Below, in pieces: positions 25,322-33,574 of a stretch of 64,000 bases of DNA (position 1 is the stretch's first letter; every line of letters begins with the position of its first letter). A program made the translations under genes and the position numbers. Below the pieces are notes generated by a model. It saw nothing but the letters and a program-made list of their open reading frames with translations. It made no database searches and was not told the origin of the DNA. This DNA comes from Verrucomicrobiota bacterium (GTDB taxonomy: Bacteria; Verrucomicrobiota; Verrucomicrobiia; Opitutales; Opitutaceae), in contig JACRQG010000040.1 in the NCBI GenBank assembly GCA_016222805.1, positions 76,687 to 140,686 of the forward strand, read 5' to 3'.

Positions 25322-27724
25322 TTAGGGAACGAACTGCAGGGAGTAGAGTCGTGCCCCGCGCAGGCGCACCACGAGTTGCACGGTCCGGCCGGCGAGCGAG
25401 GAGACGTCGGTGCCGTGCGGCTGCCACTCGACCGGATATCGGAGTTCGTTGCCGTTGACGAAGACGCACTCGTCCACGCCGAAGCCGGGAATCGTCGAAC
25501 CATCGGGATGGCGCAGGCCGACCTGGATGTGCCCGCTCGCGCCCGTGTCGACGTTGAGCACGAGCTGTTTCCCCGAGAACGTCAGCGGCCGGCTGACCAG
25601 CGTGGCCTCGCGATCATACGGGGCTTCCGCGGCGACAAAGCGATCGAGGCGCGACACCGTGCGGAAGATCGCGCGCCGCTCCTTGCGTTCCTTCCCTCCG
25701 GAGTGATACGCGGTGGAATTGTAGGTATACATCCAGATCTCGTCGTCGCGCCGGATCATTCCGTGGGCCATGTAAGTCTGCTGGACATCGAATCCGCCTG
25801 GATACGCACCCACGCCGAGCCAGACCGGCCGCGGATGGCGCGACCAGTTTTCGCCGTCGCGGCTGGTCATCAGCTGGGTTTCGATCGGCCCGGAACCACG
25901 GGCGCGGCCGCGGTCGCCGAGGACGCGGCGGGTCGGGGGCTGGGTTCCTTCATAGTGGTAGTAGATCGGGGGAAAGGCGAGGTACGTGTCGGGGGCCCAG
26001 GGGTACTTGACCGCCTTGGGCACATAGATGTCGGTAGCGTCAGGGTCGAAGCCGTCGCGGGGTCGGAACACGGTCGGCCATTCGAGGCCGATGCCGCCGG
26101 GGGTGAGGGGACCGTTGTCGAGATACCAGGGACGCTCCCGGTGGAGGCGGAGGGTCGCCGCGGTGCGTTCGTAGTCGGCTTGGGTGAGCGGGGTGAACGG
26201 CCATGGCGGGCGCAGGCTCTCGGTCGCGGTCATGACAAAGCGGCGTTCGGTCTTGCCGAACTGGTTCTGTCCGATGTCGGTGCGGTGGTATCCGAGGTAT
26301 TGGCCGCGCTGGTCATCGTAGAACAGGTTGGACTGCGAGGCGGAGCGGGCCGAGATGACGGCGGTGGGCAGGCGTGTCCAGGTGTAGCCGTCGGGCGAGG
26401 TGGAGAGGAAGATCCCGCGATCACCAAAGCCCGAGATCATCTTCCAGCGTTCGGCGGGCGGGGCGAGGGGATCGAGGAACACGGAAGGCGTGCCGGCATC
26501 CTCGGTGGTGAGGAGGCGCGGCGGATCAAAGTGGAGCCCGTTGCGGGAGGTCAGGACGCCGAGGCGATCGTCGTCGAGCGGGGCATACAGGCGAACCAGG
26601 CCGGCGCCGTCGTCGATTGCGACGAGGTGTTTGCGCATCCGCCCGGTGATTTCGGCAACGAGATCGATGCGCAGCGGTGGCGTCGGGACGAACGCGACCT
26701 GGGTGTGCTCGGGAAAGAGCGCGTCATCGATCAGGAGGTGTTTGGCGGAGCCGAGGGCGACGACCACGGCGGAGGTCGCGCCGGGCTTCGCTGCGAAGCG
26801 CAGAGGTTCCGTGACCGACGGCGGGCGGATCGGTGCGCCCGCGTCGGGCCGGGCGACCTGCGTGCCGGGAGGCGAAAAGGCCGCGGAGTAGACGACACCG
26901 CGGGAGAAGCGGAGTTCATCGAGCGCGCCGGGCAGCGGTCGTTCCCAGCGGGCATCGCGGCCGAGGGAAAAGTAGGACTCGGGACCGGCGGGAAGGGCGG
27001 CGAGACGGACCGCCACCGGGGCACCGGCGGGACGGCCGTCGACGTAATGGGAGAGTGTACCCCGGCCGGCATCGTGGACGAACGCGAGGTGGGTCCAACG
27101 GGCCGGACTCGTCAGCGCGACACGGTCGGAGGCCAGCGTTGCCCGGGTGCCGCTCGGCTGGTTGACCAAGCGGAAGCTCGAGCGGTCGGCCGCGAGGAGC
27201 AGGGCGGTGACGTGGTCGTTCTCGGCCCGCGGGCCCTTGCCGATTTCGAAGACGAGGGCATCCGTGGAACCGGGGCTGGCCGGCTCGCCGCGGTACCAGA
27301 ACTCAACCGTCCAATCGAAGGCGCCGAGGTTGAGTCCGGTCGCGGTGGGAACGGGGCCGCTGACCTCCTTGCGGAGGTGCGTCTCGCCCGCCGTGAGCAG
27401 GGCGGCGAAGCGGGCGTTTCTCCAGTGGAGCGGTTCGACGGTGCGGCCAGGAGGAACGGGCAGCGGGGTGAGGCCGAACAGCACGCTGCCGGCCGGGTAA
27501 TTGACCGGGGGTTGCGGCGCGGTGGAAAAGGCGCCGCCGAACTTTCCGGGCACAATGCTCCCGCCAGGACCGAGGAGCAGCGGAATCCCGGCGGGCCCGT
27601 GGTCGGAGAGGACGCTGCTCGGGTAAAGGCCGACCGGTTCGTCGAACGGGAAGAAGGCGACGGTCTCGGCGGCCCGCAGGCCGGCGAGAGCCAGGAAGGG
27701 CAGGAGGGCGAAACGGACGTTCAT
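25322..27724 (-). CDS. Exported LamG-like plus propeller protein, possible glycoside hydrolase
   Basis: An 800-residue protein starting at the ATG at 27722-27724, which overlaps the stop of the upstream aldolase-like gene as ATGA (a GTG two codons earlier is less likely). Signal peptide MNVRFALLPFLALAGLRA. Residues about 20-270 look like a concanavalin-type LamG domain (FPFDEP, GKFGGAF, WTVEFWYRG, WTHLAFVHDAGRGTLSHYVDG, DELRFSRGVVYS). The next 450 residues resemble a five-bladed propeller (LLIDDALFPEHTQV, SPDGYTWTRLP, GHRTD-like GYHRTDIGQNQFG, TSRDGENWSRHPRPVW) ending in a beta-sandwich. This resembles GH32/GH43-like layouts but I cannot place it in a family. It is the last gene of a four-gene operon. 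Confidence 0.7.
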   Translation of the reverse strand: MNVRFALLPFLALAGLRAAETVAFFPFDEPVGLYPSSVLSDHGPAGIPLLLGPGGSIVPGKFGGAFSTAPQPPVNYPAGSVLFGLTPLPVPPGRTVEPLHWRNARFAALLTAGETHLRKEVSGPVPTATGLNLGAFDWTVEFWYRGEPASPGSTDALVFEIGKGPRAENDHVTALLLAADRSSFRLVNQPSGTRATLASDRVALTSPARWTHLAFVHDAGRGTLSHYVDGRPAGAPVAVRLAALPAGPESYFSLGRDARWERPLPGALDELRFSRGVVYSAAFSPPGTQVARPDAGAPIRPPSVTEPLRFAAKPGATSAVVVALGSAKHLLIDDALFPEHTQVAFVPTPPLRIDLVAEITGRMRKHLVAIDDGAGLVRLYAPLDDDRLGVLTSRNGLHFDPPRLLTTEDAGTPSVFLDPLAPPAERWKMISGFGDRGIFLSTSPDGYTWTRLPTAVISARSASQSNLFYDDQRGQYLGYHRTDIGQNQFGKTERRFVMTATESLRPPWPFTPLTQADYERTAATLRLHRERPWYLDNGPLTPGGIGLEWPTVFRPRDGFDPDATDIYVPKAVKYPWAPDTYLAFPPIYYHYEGTQPPTRRVLGDRGRARGSGPIETQLMTSRDGENWSRHPRPVWLGVGAYPGGFDVQQTYMAHGMIRRDDEIWMYTYNSTAYHSGGKERKERRAIFRTVSRLDRFVAAEAPYDREATLVSRPLTFSGKQLVLNVDTGASGHIQVGLRHPDGSTIPGFGVDECVFVNGNELRYPVEWQPHGTDVSSLAGRTVQLVVRLRGARLYSLQFVP

Positions 27725-28770
27725 TTCCACGGCAGGGTGCGTTTGGTGTGACGGCGGCCGATTTCGGCGGCCTCCTCGATTCCGCCGGCGCAGATGCGGA
27801 TGCCCTCGTCGAGTCGGCGCGTGACGTCCTCCGGGCGGACATTGTCGAGGACGAACAGGCGCGCGGCCCGGCTCGCCTGCGTCACGCGCTCGGCAGCGGC
27901 GCGCAGGGGCGGCGGTTCGACCACGCCCGGCTTGCGGCCGTAGTCCATCGCGACGTCAAAGTAGCCGTTGGCGTAGCTCGTGTCTCGCGGACCCCACTCG
28001 GCAAACGCGAGCCCGGGCACGCGCACGCTGGCCTCGGTGTTTTCGAGGCCGACGCGATCCTCGATCTTCACGCCGAGCAGGAGTTCACCCCGGGGGTTGA
28101 GCGGCCAGGGATCGGCGCGGTCGTAGTATTCCTTCGGAGTGACTCCCCACACCCACGACGCGAACTGATGCGTGCCGAACATCCGCAGGCCTTCCTTCAG
28201 GCCGGCGCCGACGGCCTGGCGGTTGATCTCGTAACGGGCGCAGCGGACGAAGGCCGCGATCGCCTCGGGGTTGCGCGCATGGCAGATATGCAGGCCGTGA
28301 ATCCCACAGGCGAGCGCCTGCTGGATCATCCAGTGACTGGCCAGCACCTGGTCCTCGTTCAATCCGTAGAGCGGCAGGGTCACGATGACCGCGGGGGTGC
28401 GGTGGCCGCTGGGGGTGGGGCCGGCTTCGACGAGGCCCTTCATGAAGGCGCGCAGGGCGGTGAAGTCCATGGAGTTCCCCTCCATGTCGTACATGAGGAT
28501 GTCGGCCCACGTCTTGGCGGCGGCCCGGCCGGCCTCGTAGCCGTCGGCGCCGTAGCTGTAATAGACCGGCTGATCCTGCGCGAGCAGTTCGATGGCCTTG
28601 TTGACGCGCGCCGGCTTGGCCGGCGCGGAGGCGGCGAAGGCCCCGAGCGGCACCAGGAGCGCGGCGAGGGCGATCGCGGCGAGGCGACGGGCCGGCGATT
28701 CGTGCCGGCTGGGCGGCGGAGCTAGTCGCGTGCGCGCACGGGGCGGAGCGGAGTGAATCGGGAATGTCAT
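27721..28770 (-). CDS. Exported HpcH/HpaI-aldolase-like protein, divergent active site
   Basis: A 349-residue protein of the HpcH/HpaI (2-keto-3-deoxy acid) aldolase fold: ADILMYDMEGNSMD, GIHGLHICHARNPEAI, LLGVKIED and GLAFAEWGPRDTSY align with the family blocks. Class members cleave hydroxy-oxo acids to pyruvate and an aldehyde in the cytoplasm. Here the start at 28770 gives a long basic leader, a hydrophobic run LAAIALAALLVPLGAFA and a cleavage-like AASA, i.e. a signal peptide. Family residues seem replaced: the usual D.EH has Gly for His, the Arg of V.RP is Thr, and the second metal Asp is Ala. It starts 1 base after the beta-helix gene stop. It may bind sugar acids rather than cleave them. 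Confidence 0.75.
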   Translation of the reverse strand: MTFPIHSAPPRARTRLAPPPSRHESPARRLAAIALAALLVPLGAFAASAPAKPARVNKAIELLAQDQPVYYSYGADGYEAGRAAAKTWADILMYDMEGNSMDFTALRAFMKGLVEAGPTPSGHRTPAVIVTLPLYGLNEDQVLASHWMIQQALACGIHGLHICHARNPEAIAAFVRCARYEINRQAVGAGLKEGLRMFGTHQFASWVWGVTPKEYYDRADPWPLNPRGELLLGVKIEDRVGLENTEASVRVPGLAFAEWGPRDTSYANGYFDVAMDYGRKPGVVEPPPLRAAAERVTQASRAARLFVLDNVRPEDVTRRLDEGIRICAGGIEEAAEIGRRHTKRTLPWK

Positions 28771-28771
28771 G

Positions 28772-30454
28772 TTACGGGAAACGGGCGCCGAGTCCGGCGG
28801 GGGCCCCGGACTTGGGGGTGAAGGTCCGCAGGACGGAGAATTCGACGGGCGGCTTGGTTTCGACCTCCAACCGGCCCCAGAGCGTGAACTCCCGGTCCCC
28901 GGCCGATCGGACCACTCGCCATTGGCCATTCTTCGACTGGCCGAGGCGCACCGGCCGGCCGGCGAGGGTCGTCCCGCCGGGCAGCTCTTCCACGGTGGTC
29001 ACCACCGTGGTGCAGGTCGCGGCGTCAAAGCGCGTGTGGGCGATGCGACCGGCCAGGCCGTCCTCGAGGAAGACATCCGCCACCTCGAGCATGCCGTCGC
29101 CGGCGGCGGCTTCGGCCATGTTGTGGGTGAAGCTCACCCGGGCGCCGATCGGCTGGTCAAGCGGGCCGCGGAGGATGTTGCCGGCGAAACGGCTCGGGCC
29201 GAGTGAAGGCTTGTCCTCCAGGAAGCGCCAGTCCTGCCAGATGGTATTGCGCTCGGCAACGATCTCGGAGCGTTGCAGGTAGAAGCCCCCGGCGTTCTCG
29301 GCGACGACGTTGTCCGTGAAACGGGCCCGCGACTCCATGGTGACACGCATCGCGCCCGAGTTGCGGGCGCTGTTGGCGTTGCCGGCGAACAGGTTCTTCT
29401 CGACGACGATGGTGAAGCGGTCGGCCGGCGGAATCTCGTCGAGCGGCACGCCATAGCGGTGCTCCTGGCCCCCGAGAAACAGGCCCCCGGCGTCGTCGTC
29501 GCCGTAGTTGCCGACGATGGTGTTGCCGGCGATCCGCGGCGTGGACCAGAGGGCGACGAAGAGCCCGCCGGCGTCGTTGCGGGAGAGCGCGCGGTTCGCC
29601 ACGACCAGGTTGCCGGCGAACTCGCCGCCGGAGCGGTCGAAGAACGAGACCGCTCCACCGTCGCTGCTGCGCATCGGGTCGTCGAGGCCGGCGCGGTTGT
29701 TGGCGAACACGCAGGCGCGGATTCGCGGCTGTGCGCCCCGATCGCAGGCCAGGGCGCCGCCGCGGCCGCACTCGGTGGCGTTGTCGAAGAAGAGGCAGTG
29801 TTCGAAGAGCGGGGCGGCCGCGTTGAGACACATCACCGCGCCGCCGTCGTGGGCCGTGAGGTGCAGTTGGGGCGGATCCCAGGCGGACGGCAGCAGGGTG
29901 CGATTGGCCGCAAACACGCAGTTCGTCACCTTCGGCGAGACACCGTCGATCAGGAGTGCAGCCCCCTTGCCCCGTACGCGGCCATGGGTGAACTGGAGGC
30001 CGTCGAGTCGCACGTCGTCCGCGGCGATGGCGATGCGATGGGCGTCGTCGCCGTCGAGCACGGTCGCGAACCGCAGAAGGTCGCGGGGACCTCCCGGCGA
30101 CGCGAAGCCCCCGAAAAGATCGACGCGCGATTTCAGGGCGATCGTGGGCTGCCGGTACCGGCCCTGCGAAACCAGCACCGCGAGGCGTCCGCCGGACGGC
30201 GGGGTCTGTTCGAGCGCGCGGGTGAGTGAGACCCAGGGACGGGCGGCGCTGCCGTCGCCCGTGGCATCGCTGCCGCGGCCGGCGTCCACATGGACGATGA
30301 CGGCGTAGGACGACGCGTCGAAGGTCGTCGTCCGGGGCCCGGGAAGGGTGGCGGCCGGCGCCAGCGGAAGCCCGGCGGCGGCAAGCGCGACGAGGAGGCG
30401 GCCCGGGAACCACACCGCCCGTGCGGCCAGGGGAGGGGGGAAGCCGGACTTCAA
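28772..30454 (-). CDS. Exported right-handed parallel beta-helix protein (polysaccharide-lyase-like)
   Basis: A 560-residue protein with a signal peptide (GRLLVALAAAGLPLAPAA) and the DUF1565-type opening IVHVDAGRGSDATGDGSAARPWVSLTRAL. Repeated coils follow (VTNCVFAANRT, FEHCLFFDNAT, IRACVFANNRA, FAGNLVVANRAL, IAGNTIVGNYGDD, VEKNLFAGNAN, FTDNVVAENAG), typical of pectate/alginate/chondroitin lyases and surface beta-helix proteins. No lyase-specific catalytic set can be assigned by eye. It follows the TonB receptor by 2 bases and precedes the aldolase-like gene by 1 base, so it probably acts on the glycan taken up by that receptor. Confidence 0.8.
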   Translation of the reverse strand: MKSGFPPPLAARAVWFPGRLLVALAAAGLPLAPAATLPGPRTTTFDASSYAVIVHVDAGRGSDATGDGSAARPWVSLTRALEQTPPSGGRLAVLVSQGRYRQPTIALKSRVDLFGGFASPGGPRDLLRFATVLDGDDAHRIAIAADDVRLDGLQFTHGRVRGKGAALLIDGVSPKVTNCVFAANRTLLPSAWDPPQLHLTAHDGGAVMCLNAAAPLFEHCLFFDNATECGRGGALACDRGAQPRIRACVFANNRAGLDDPMRSSDGGAVSFFDRSGGEFAGNLVVANRALSRNDAGGLFVALWSTPRIAGNTIVGNYGDDDAGGLFLGGQEHRYGVPLDEIPPADRFTIVVEKNLFAGNANSARNSGAMRVTMESRARFTDNVVAENAGGFYLQRSEIVAERNTIWQDWRFLEDKPSLGPSRFAGNILRGPLDQPIGARVSFTHNMAEAAAGDGMLEVADVFLEDGLAGRIAHTRFDAATCTTVVTTVEELPGGTTLAGRPVRLGQSKNGQWRVVRSAGDREFTLWGRLEVETKPPVEFSVLRTFTPKSGAPAGLGARFP

Positions 30455-30456
30455 GT

Positions 30457-33309
30457 TCAGTAGTTGAAGCTGACGCCGAGCTTGTAGTCGCGGTCCAACA
30501 GGCGGCTGGTGCGGACGAGACCGTTGATGCCGTAGGAGAACTGCTCCTTCTCCCGCGTCAGGTTGCGGACCGAGCCGGTGACCGAGTACCGCTGGTTGAT
30601 CCGGTAGCGCAGTTGCAGGTCGTATTGGCCGCGTGGATTCCGGTAGATGTCCGCGAGCACGGTGGAACCGAGGGTGTAAATCTGCCGATCGGCGTAGGAC
30701 CAGGCGACGCGGGCGGAAAAGCCGTGCTTCTCGTAGAACAGTGTCACGTTGGCGATCTTTCCGGGTTGCCGGAAAAACGGCAGGTTTTCGCCGGGACGCG
30801 TGGGAATCTTCTCCTCGGAGGTGATCCGGGTGAAGTTGGCGTCGAGGCCGAGGCCGTCGAAGGGCGACGGCAGGAATTTGAACGGCTGGTAGACGTTGAA
30901 TTCCAGGCCCGAGATCCGGCCGCTGGTGGCGTTGAGCTTGCTGGTGAGGCCGAGCGACTCGAGCGGGATGCCGCTATAGGTCACGTTGCGCTGGGTTTCT
31001 GAATACTGGTAAATGGGATCGTCGACCTCCTTGCGGAACGCGGCCACCGAGAGAATGCCGTTGCCCTGGAGATACCACTCGAGGGAGAGGTCGTAGTTCA
31101 TCGCGTCGTAGGGCCCGAGCTTCGGGTTCCCGACATTGACGGTGCCGATGTAGGGGAAGGCGGGATTGAGGGCGGCATTGCCGAGGGGATCGTAGCGGAA
31201 GATGGCAAGCGGACGGGCGTCCTCGTAGGCGGGACGACCGATGGTCTCGGTGATGGCGGCGCGCAGGAGCAGGCGGTCGCTGAAGCGGTAGACGCCCTGG
31301 AGGTTCGGGAAGAGCTTGTCGTAACTGGTGGTGCCCGCGGTGGGGAAGCGGCCGAGCAGGGTGGTGCCGGCGGAGCGGGCCTCCACCGCGCGGATGGTGG
31401 CGTCGGTCTTCTCCCAGCGCAGCCCGCCGACGAGCGTGAGGGCGCCGAACTTCACCTGCCCCATCGCGTAGGAGGCGTAGATGAACTCCTTGATCCGATA
31501 GTCATCCTCGATCGAATTGGTGTTGGAATCGACCGGGTCGAAGACGGTCAGCGCCGGATTGTTGGCGATGTAGGCCCAGGAATTCGGGGCGTTGAGGAGG
31601 AAACCGCTGTTGAAGCGGCCGCCATAGACGGAAACACCCGGATCAACGCCGATGGCGCCGAGGTTCCAGGATCCGACCGGGACCAGCCGGCGCGATTCGA
31701 GGTCCACGTCGCGATCGCGCGAGAGGTACTTGAAGCCGGTCTTGAGGAAGCCCGGGCGCCGGAGGAAGTCGCGGGCATCCCAGCGTACGTCGACCTTGGC
31801 GGTAAAGGTGTCTTCTTCGACGACACCGGAATCGTCGCGGGTGCGCCGCAGGGTATACTTGGAGGGCAGGTCGATCGCCGGGTCGACCTCCCAGCGCCGG
31901 AAGTCGAAGTCGCCGATGTCGAAGCTGACCGGTCCGGTGCCGCCGGTGGCATTGCGGAAGGCGAGGACTCGGGTGTAGGGGTTGTCCTCCTTGGCGGCGG
32001 AGTAGGTGGCCAGCGGTTCGATGGTGAAGCGGCCGAGGACCTTTTTGAGTCCGCCGGCGACACTGAACAAGTCCTGGGTCCGCTGGCTTTCGAAATCGCG
32101 GCGCTCCGTGCGCACGCCGGCGCCGGCAAACGTGCCGGCCGTGGGCGAGGTTAGCGTGGTGCGGGCGGCGGAATTGTCGACGGAGTGAATCACTTCGACC
32201 GTCCGCTCCTTGCGCGAGGTGCGGCTGAAGGTCGGGCGGAGGTAGAATTGGGTGTCGGCGTCGGGCCGGAACTCGAGCGAGAGATTGCCGCCGCTGCGGG
32301 CGTTGCTGCCCCACTCGGGTTTGATTTCGAACCCGCTGGGCAGATAGAGGCTCGTGGCGCCGATGGTGCGCAGGTTCCAGCCGGAGGCCTGCACCCAGTT
32401 GTTGGAGTAATGGCGTTTTTCGTAGCTTGCCCCCGCCGTGAGGCCCCACTTGTTGCCCGGGCCAAAGGTGTCGGAAAAGGAAAGGCGGGCTTCGAGGTCG
32501 TTCTTGGCGGTGGTCTCGTTGCGGTTGCCGGTCAGCGAGCCGGAGATCAGGCGGCCCTTGCGGTCAAACGGGCTGGCGGTCTTGAGATTCAACGTGCCGC
32601 CCAGCGCGTTGGCATCCATGTCCGGCGTGGCGCTCTTGATCACCTCGATCTGCGCGATCTGTCCGGTGCCGAGAGAGTCCAGCGGCACGGCCCGACCAAG
32701 GCGGGTGCCTCCGGGCGCGGCCATGGTGGCACCATCGAGCAGCACCTGATTGAGGTTGGGTTCGACGCCACGAATGCTGACGTAGCGGCCCTCGCCCTGC
32801 TCGAGCGAGATGTTGACGCCGGACACCCGGGCCACCGCTTCGGCGACGTTGCGGTCGGGCAGGTTGCCAATCGCGTCCGCGGAGATGATGTCCAGGACGT
32901 TGTCGGCGGTGCGTTTCTGCTGGAGCGCCTTGGCTCGCCCTTCGCGGTAGCCTTCCACCATGAAAGCCTCGAGCTTCTTGATTTCGGAACCGAGCGTCAG
33001 GGTGACGGAGGCGTCTCCCGTTGCGGTCAACACCACGGTGGCGCTGGTGTTTTCGTAGCCCAGGTAGCTGGCCTGGACCTGGTAGGTGCCGGGGGACAGC
33101 CCGACGAGCCGGAACCGCCCCTCGGAGTCCGCGGTGGCGGAAGCCGCGGAGCCGGCGACGGTCACGGTGACGCTCGGGAGGTAACTGCCGGTGTTGCTGT
33201 CGAGCGTCTGGCCGACGATATCAGCGGCGCGCCCGCAGGGCGCGAAGGCAAGCAGGCCGGCGGCAAACCAGTGGCCGCGAAGAAGGAAGGCGGAAGGGGA
33301 ACGGTTCAT
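30457..33309 (-). CDS. TonB-dependent outer-membrane receptor (with carboxypeptidase-like N-terminal domain)
   Basis: A 950-residue receptor. The signal peptide (ending FAPCGRAA) is followed by a CarboxypepD_reg-like domain (IVGQTLDSNTGSYLPSVTVTVAG...GTYQVQASYLGYE), a TonB-box region (LEAFMVEGYREG), the plug (IGNLPDRNVAEAVARVSGV, ISIRGVEPNLNQVLLDG) and a 22-strand barrel ending in aromatic LGVSFNY. The GNLPDRNVAEA signature marks the Xanthomonas/Caulobacter-type receptor class used for oligosaccharides. It heads a tight operon (beta-helix, aldolase-like, LamG proteins), which points to a complex glycan ligand. The upstream region carries candidate operators at 33417-33449. Confidence 0.93.
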   Translation of the reverse strand: MNRSPSAFLLRGHWFAAGLLAFAPCGRAADIVGQTLDSNTGSYLPSVTVTVAGSAASATADSEGRFRLVGLSPGTYQVQASYLGYENTSATVVLTATGDASVTLTLGSEIKKLEAFMVEGYREGRAKALQQKRTADNVLDIISADAIGNLPDRNVAEAVARVSGVNISLEQGEGRYVSIRGVEPNLNQVLLDGATMAAPGGTRLGRAVPLDSLGTGQIAQIEVIKSATPDMDANALGGTLNLKTASPFDRKGRLISGSLTGNRNETTAKNDLEARLSFSDTFGPGNKWGLTAGASYEKRHYSNNWVQASGWNLRTIGATSLYLPSGFEIKPEWGSNARSGGNLSLEFRPDADTQFYLRPTFSRTSRKERTVEVIHSVDNSAARTTLTSPTAGTFAGAGVRTERRDFESQRTQDLFSVAGGLKKVLGRFTIEPLATYSAAKEDNPYTRVLAFRNATGGTGPVSFDIGDFDFRRWEVDPAIDLPSKYTLRRTRDDSGVVEEDTFTAKVDVRWDARDFLRRPGFLKTGFKYLSRDRDVDLESRRLVPVGSWNLGAIGVDPGVSVYGGRFNSGFLLNAPNSWAYIANNPALTVFDPVDSNTNSIEDDYRIKEFIYASYAMGQVKFGALTLVGGLRWEKTDATIRAVEARSAGTTLLGRFPTAGTTSYDKLFPNLQGVYRFSDRLLLRAAITETIGRPAYEDARPLAIFRYDPLGNAALNPAFPYIGTVNVGNPKLGPYDAMNYDLSLEWYLQGNGILSVAAFRKEVDDPIYQYSETQRNVTYSGIPLESLGLTSKLNATSGRISGLEFNVYQPFKFLPSPFDGLGLDANFTRITSEEKIPTRPGENLPFFRQPGKIANVTLFYEKHGFSARVAWSYADRQIYTLGSTVLADIYRNPRGQYDLQLRYRINQRYSVTGSVRNLTREKEQFSYGINGLVRTSRLLDRDYKLGVSFNY

Positions 33310-33416
33310 GCGGGAGTATGGGCCAGACGGAGACCGGCGAGCAGTCCGCGTCAGGACGGGGTCGCTTTGCGTAGTCGCGGGGAGCAGGGTGGGGAAAGGC
33401 TCGGTTTCGTCAGCCT

Positions 33417-33449
33417 TATTTCATTTAGGTGTGCCCCGTGTTCATGAAC
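33417..33449. promoter_or_regulatory. Candidate operator upstream of the TonB receptor operon
   Basis: In the 265-bp divergent gap, the only AT-rich part contains TATTTCATTT (33417-33426) and the palindrome GTTCATGAAC (33440-33449). Both elements, TATTTCATTT and TTCATGAA, occur in the same order in the LacI/Fe-ADH intergenic region (23927-23949). The rest of the gap (33450-33574) shows only a small CTCGGC/GCCGAG hairpin (33517-33531). Operator function is inference. Confidence 0.4.
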
Positions 33450-33574
33450 CAAGCAAACAGAAATTGGAAATAGGCGCCGGCCGGCCGGTGTCGCAGGCGA
33501 CCGGAAAAGCAGCAGCCTCGGCCCAGCCGAGAAGAGGCTTCTTTCGGACGCGGGATCCGCGATAGGGTGCGGGG

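Noticed and set aside
28438..28445. Further TTCATGAA palindrome (and another at 41601-41608) as a LacI operator
   Set aside because: Both lie in or at the start of coding sequence, where TTC-ATG-AA arises from Phe-Met-Lys/Asn or from the start codon itself, and neither has the TATTTCATTT partner.
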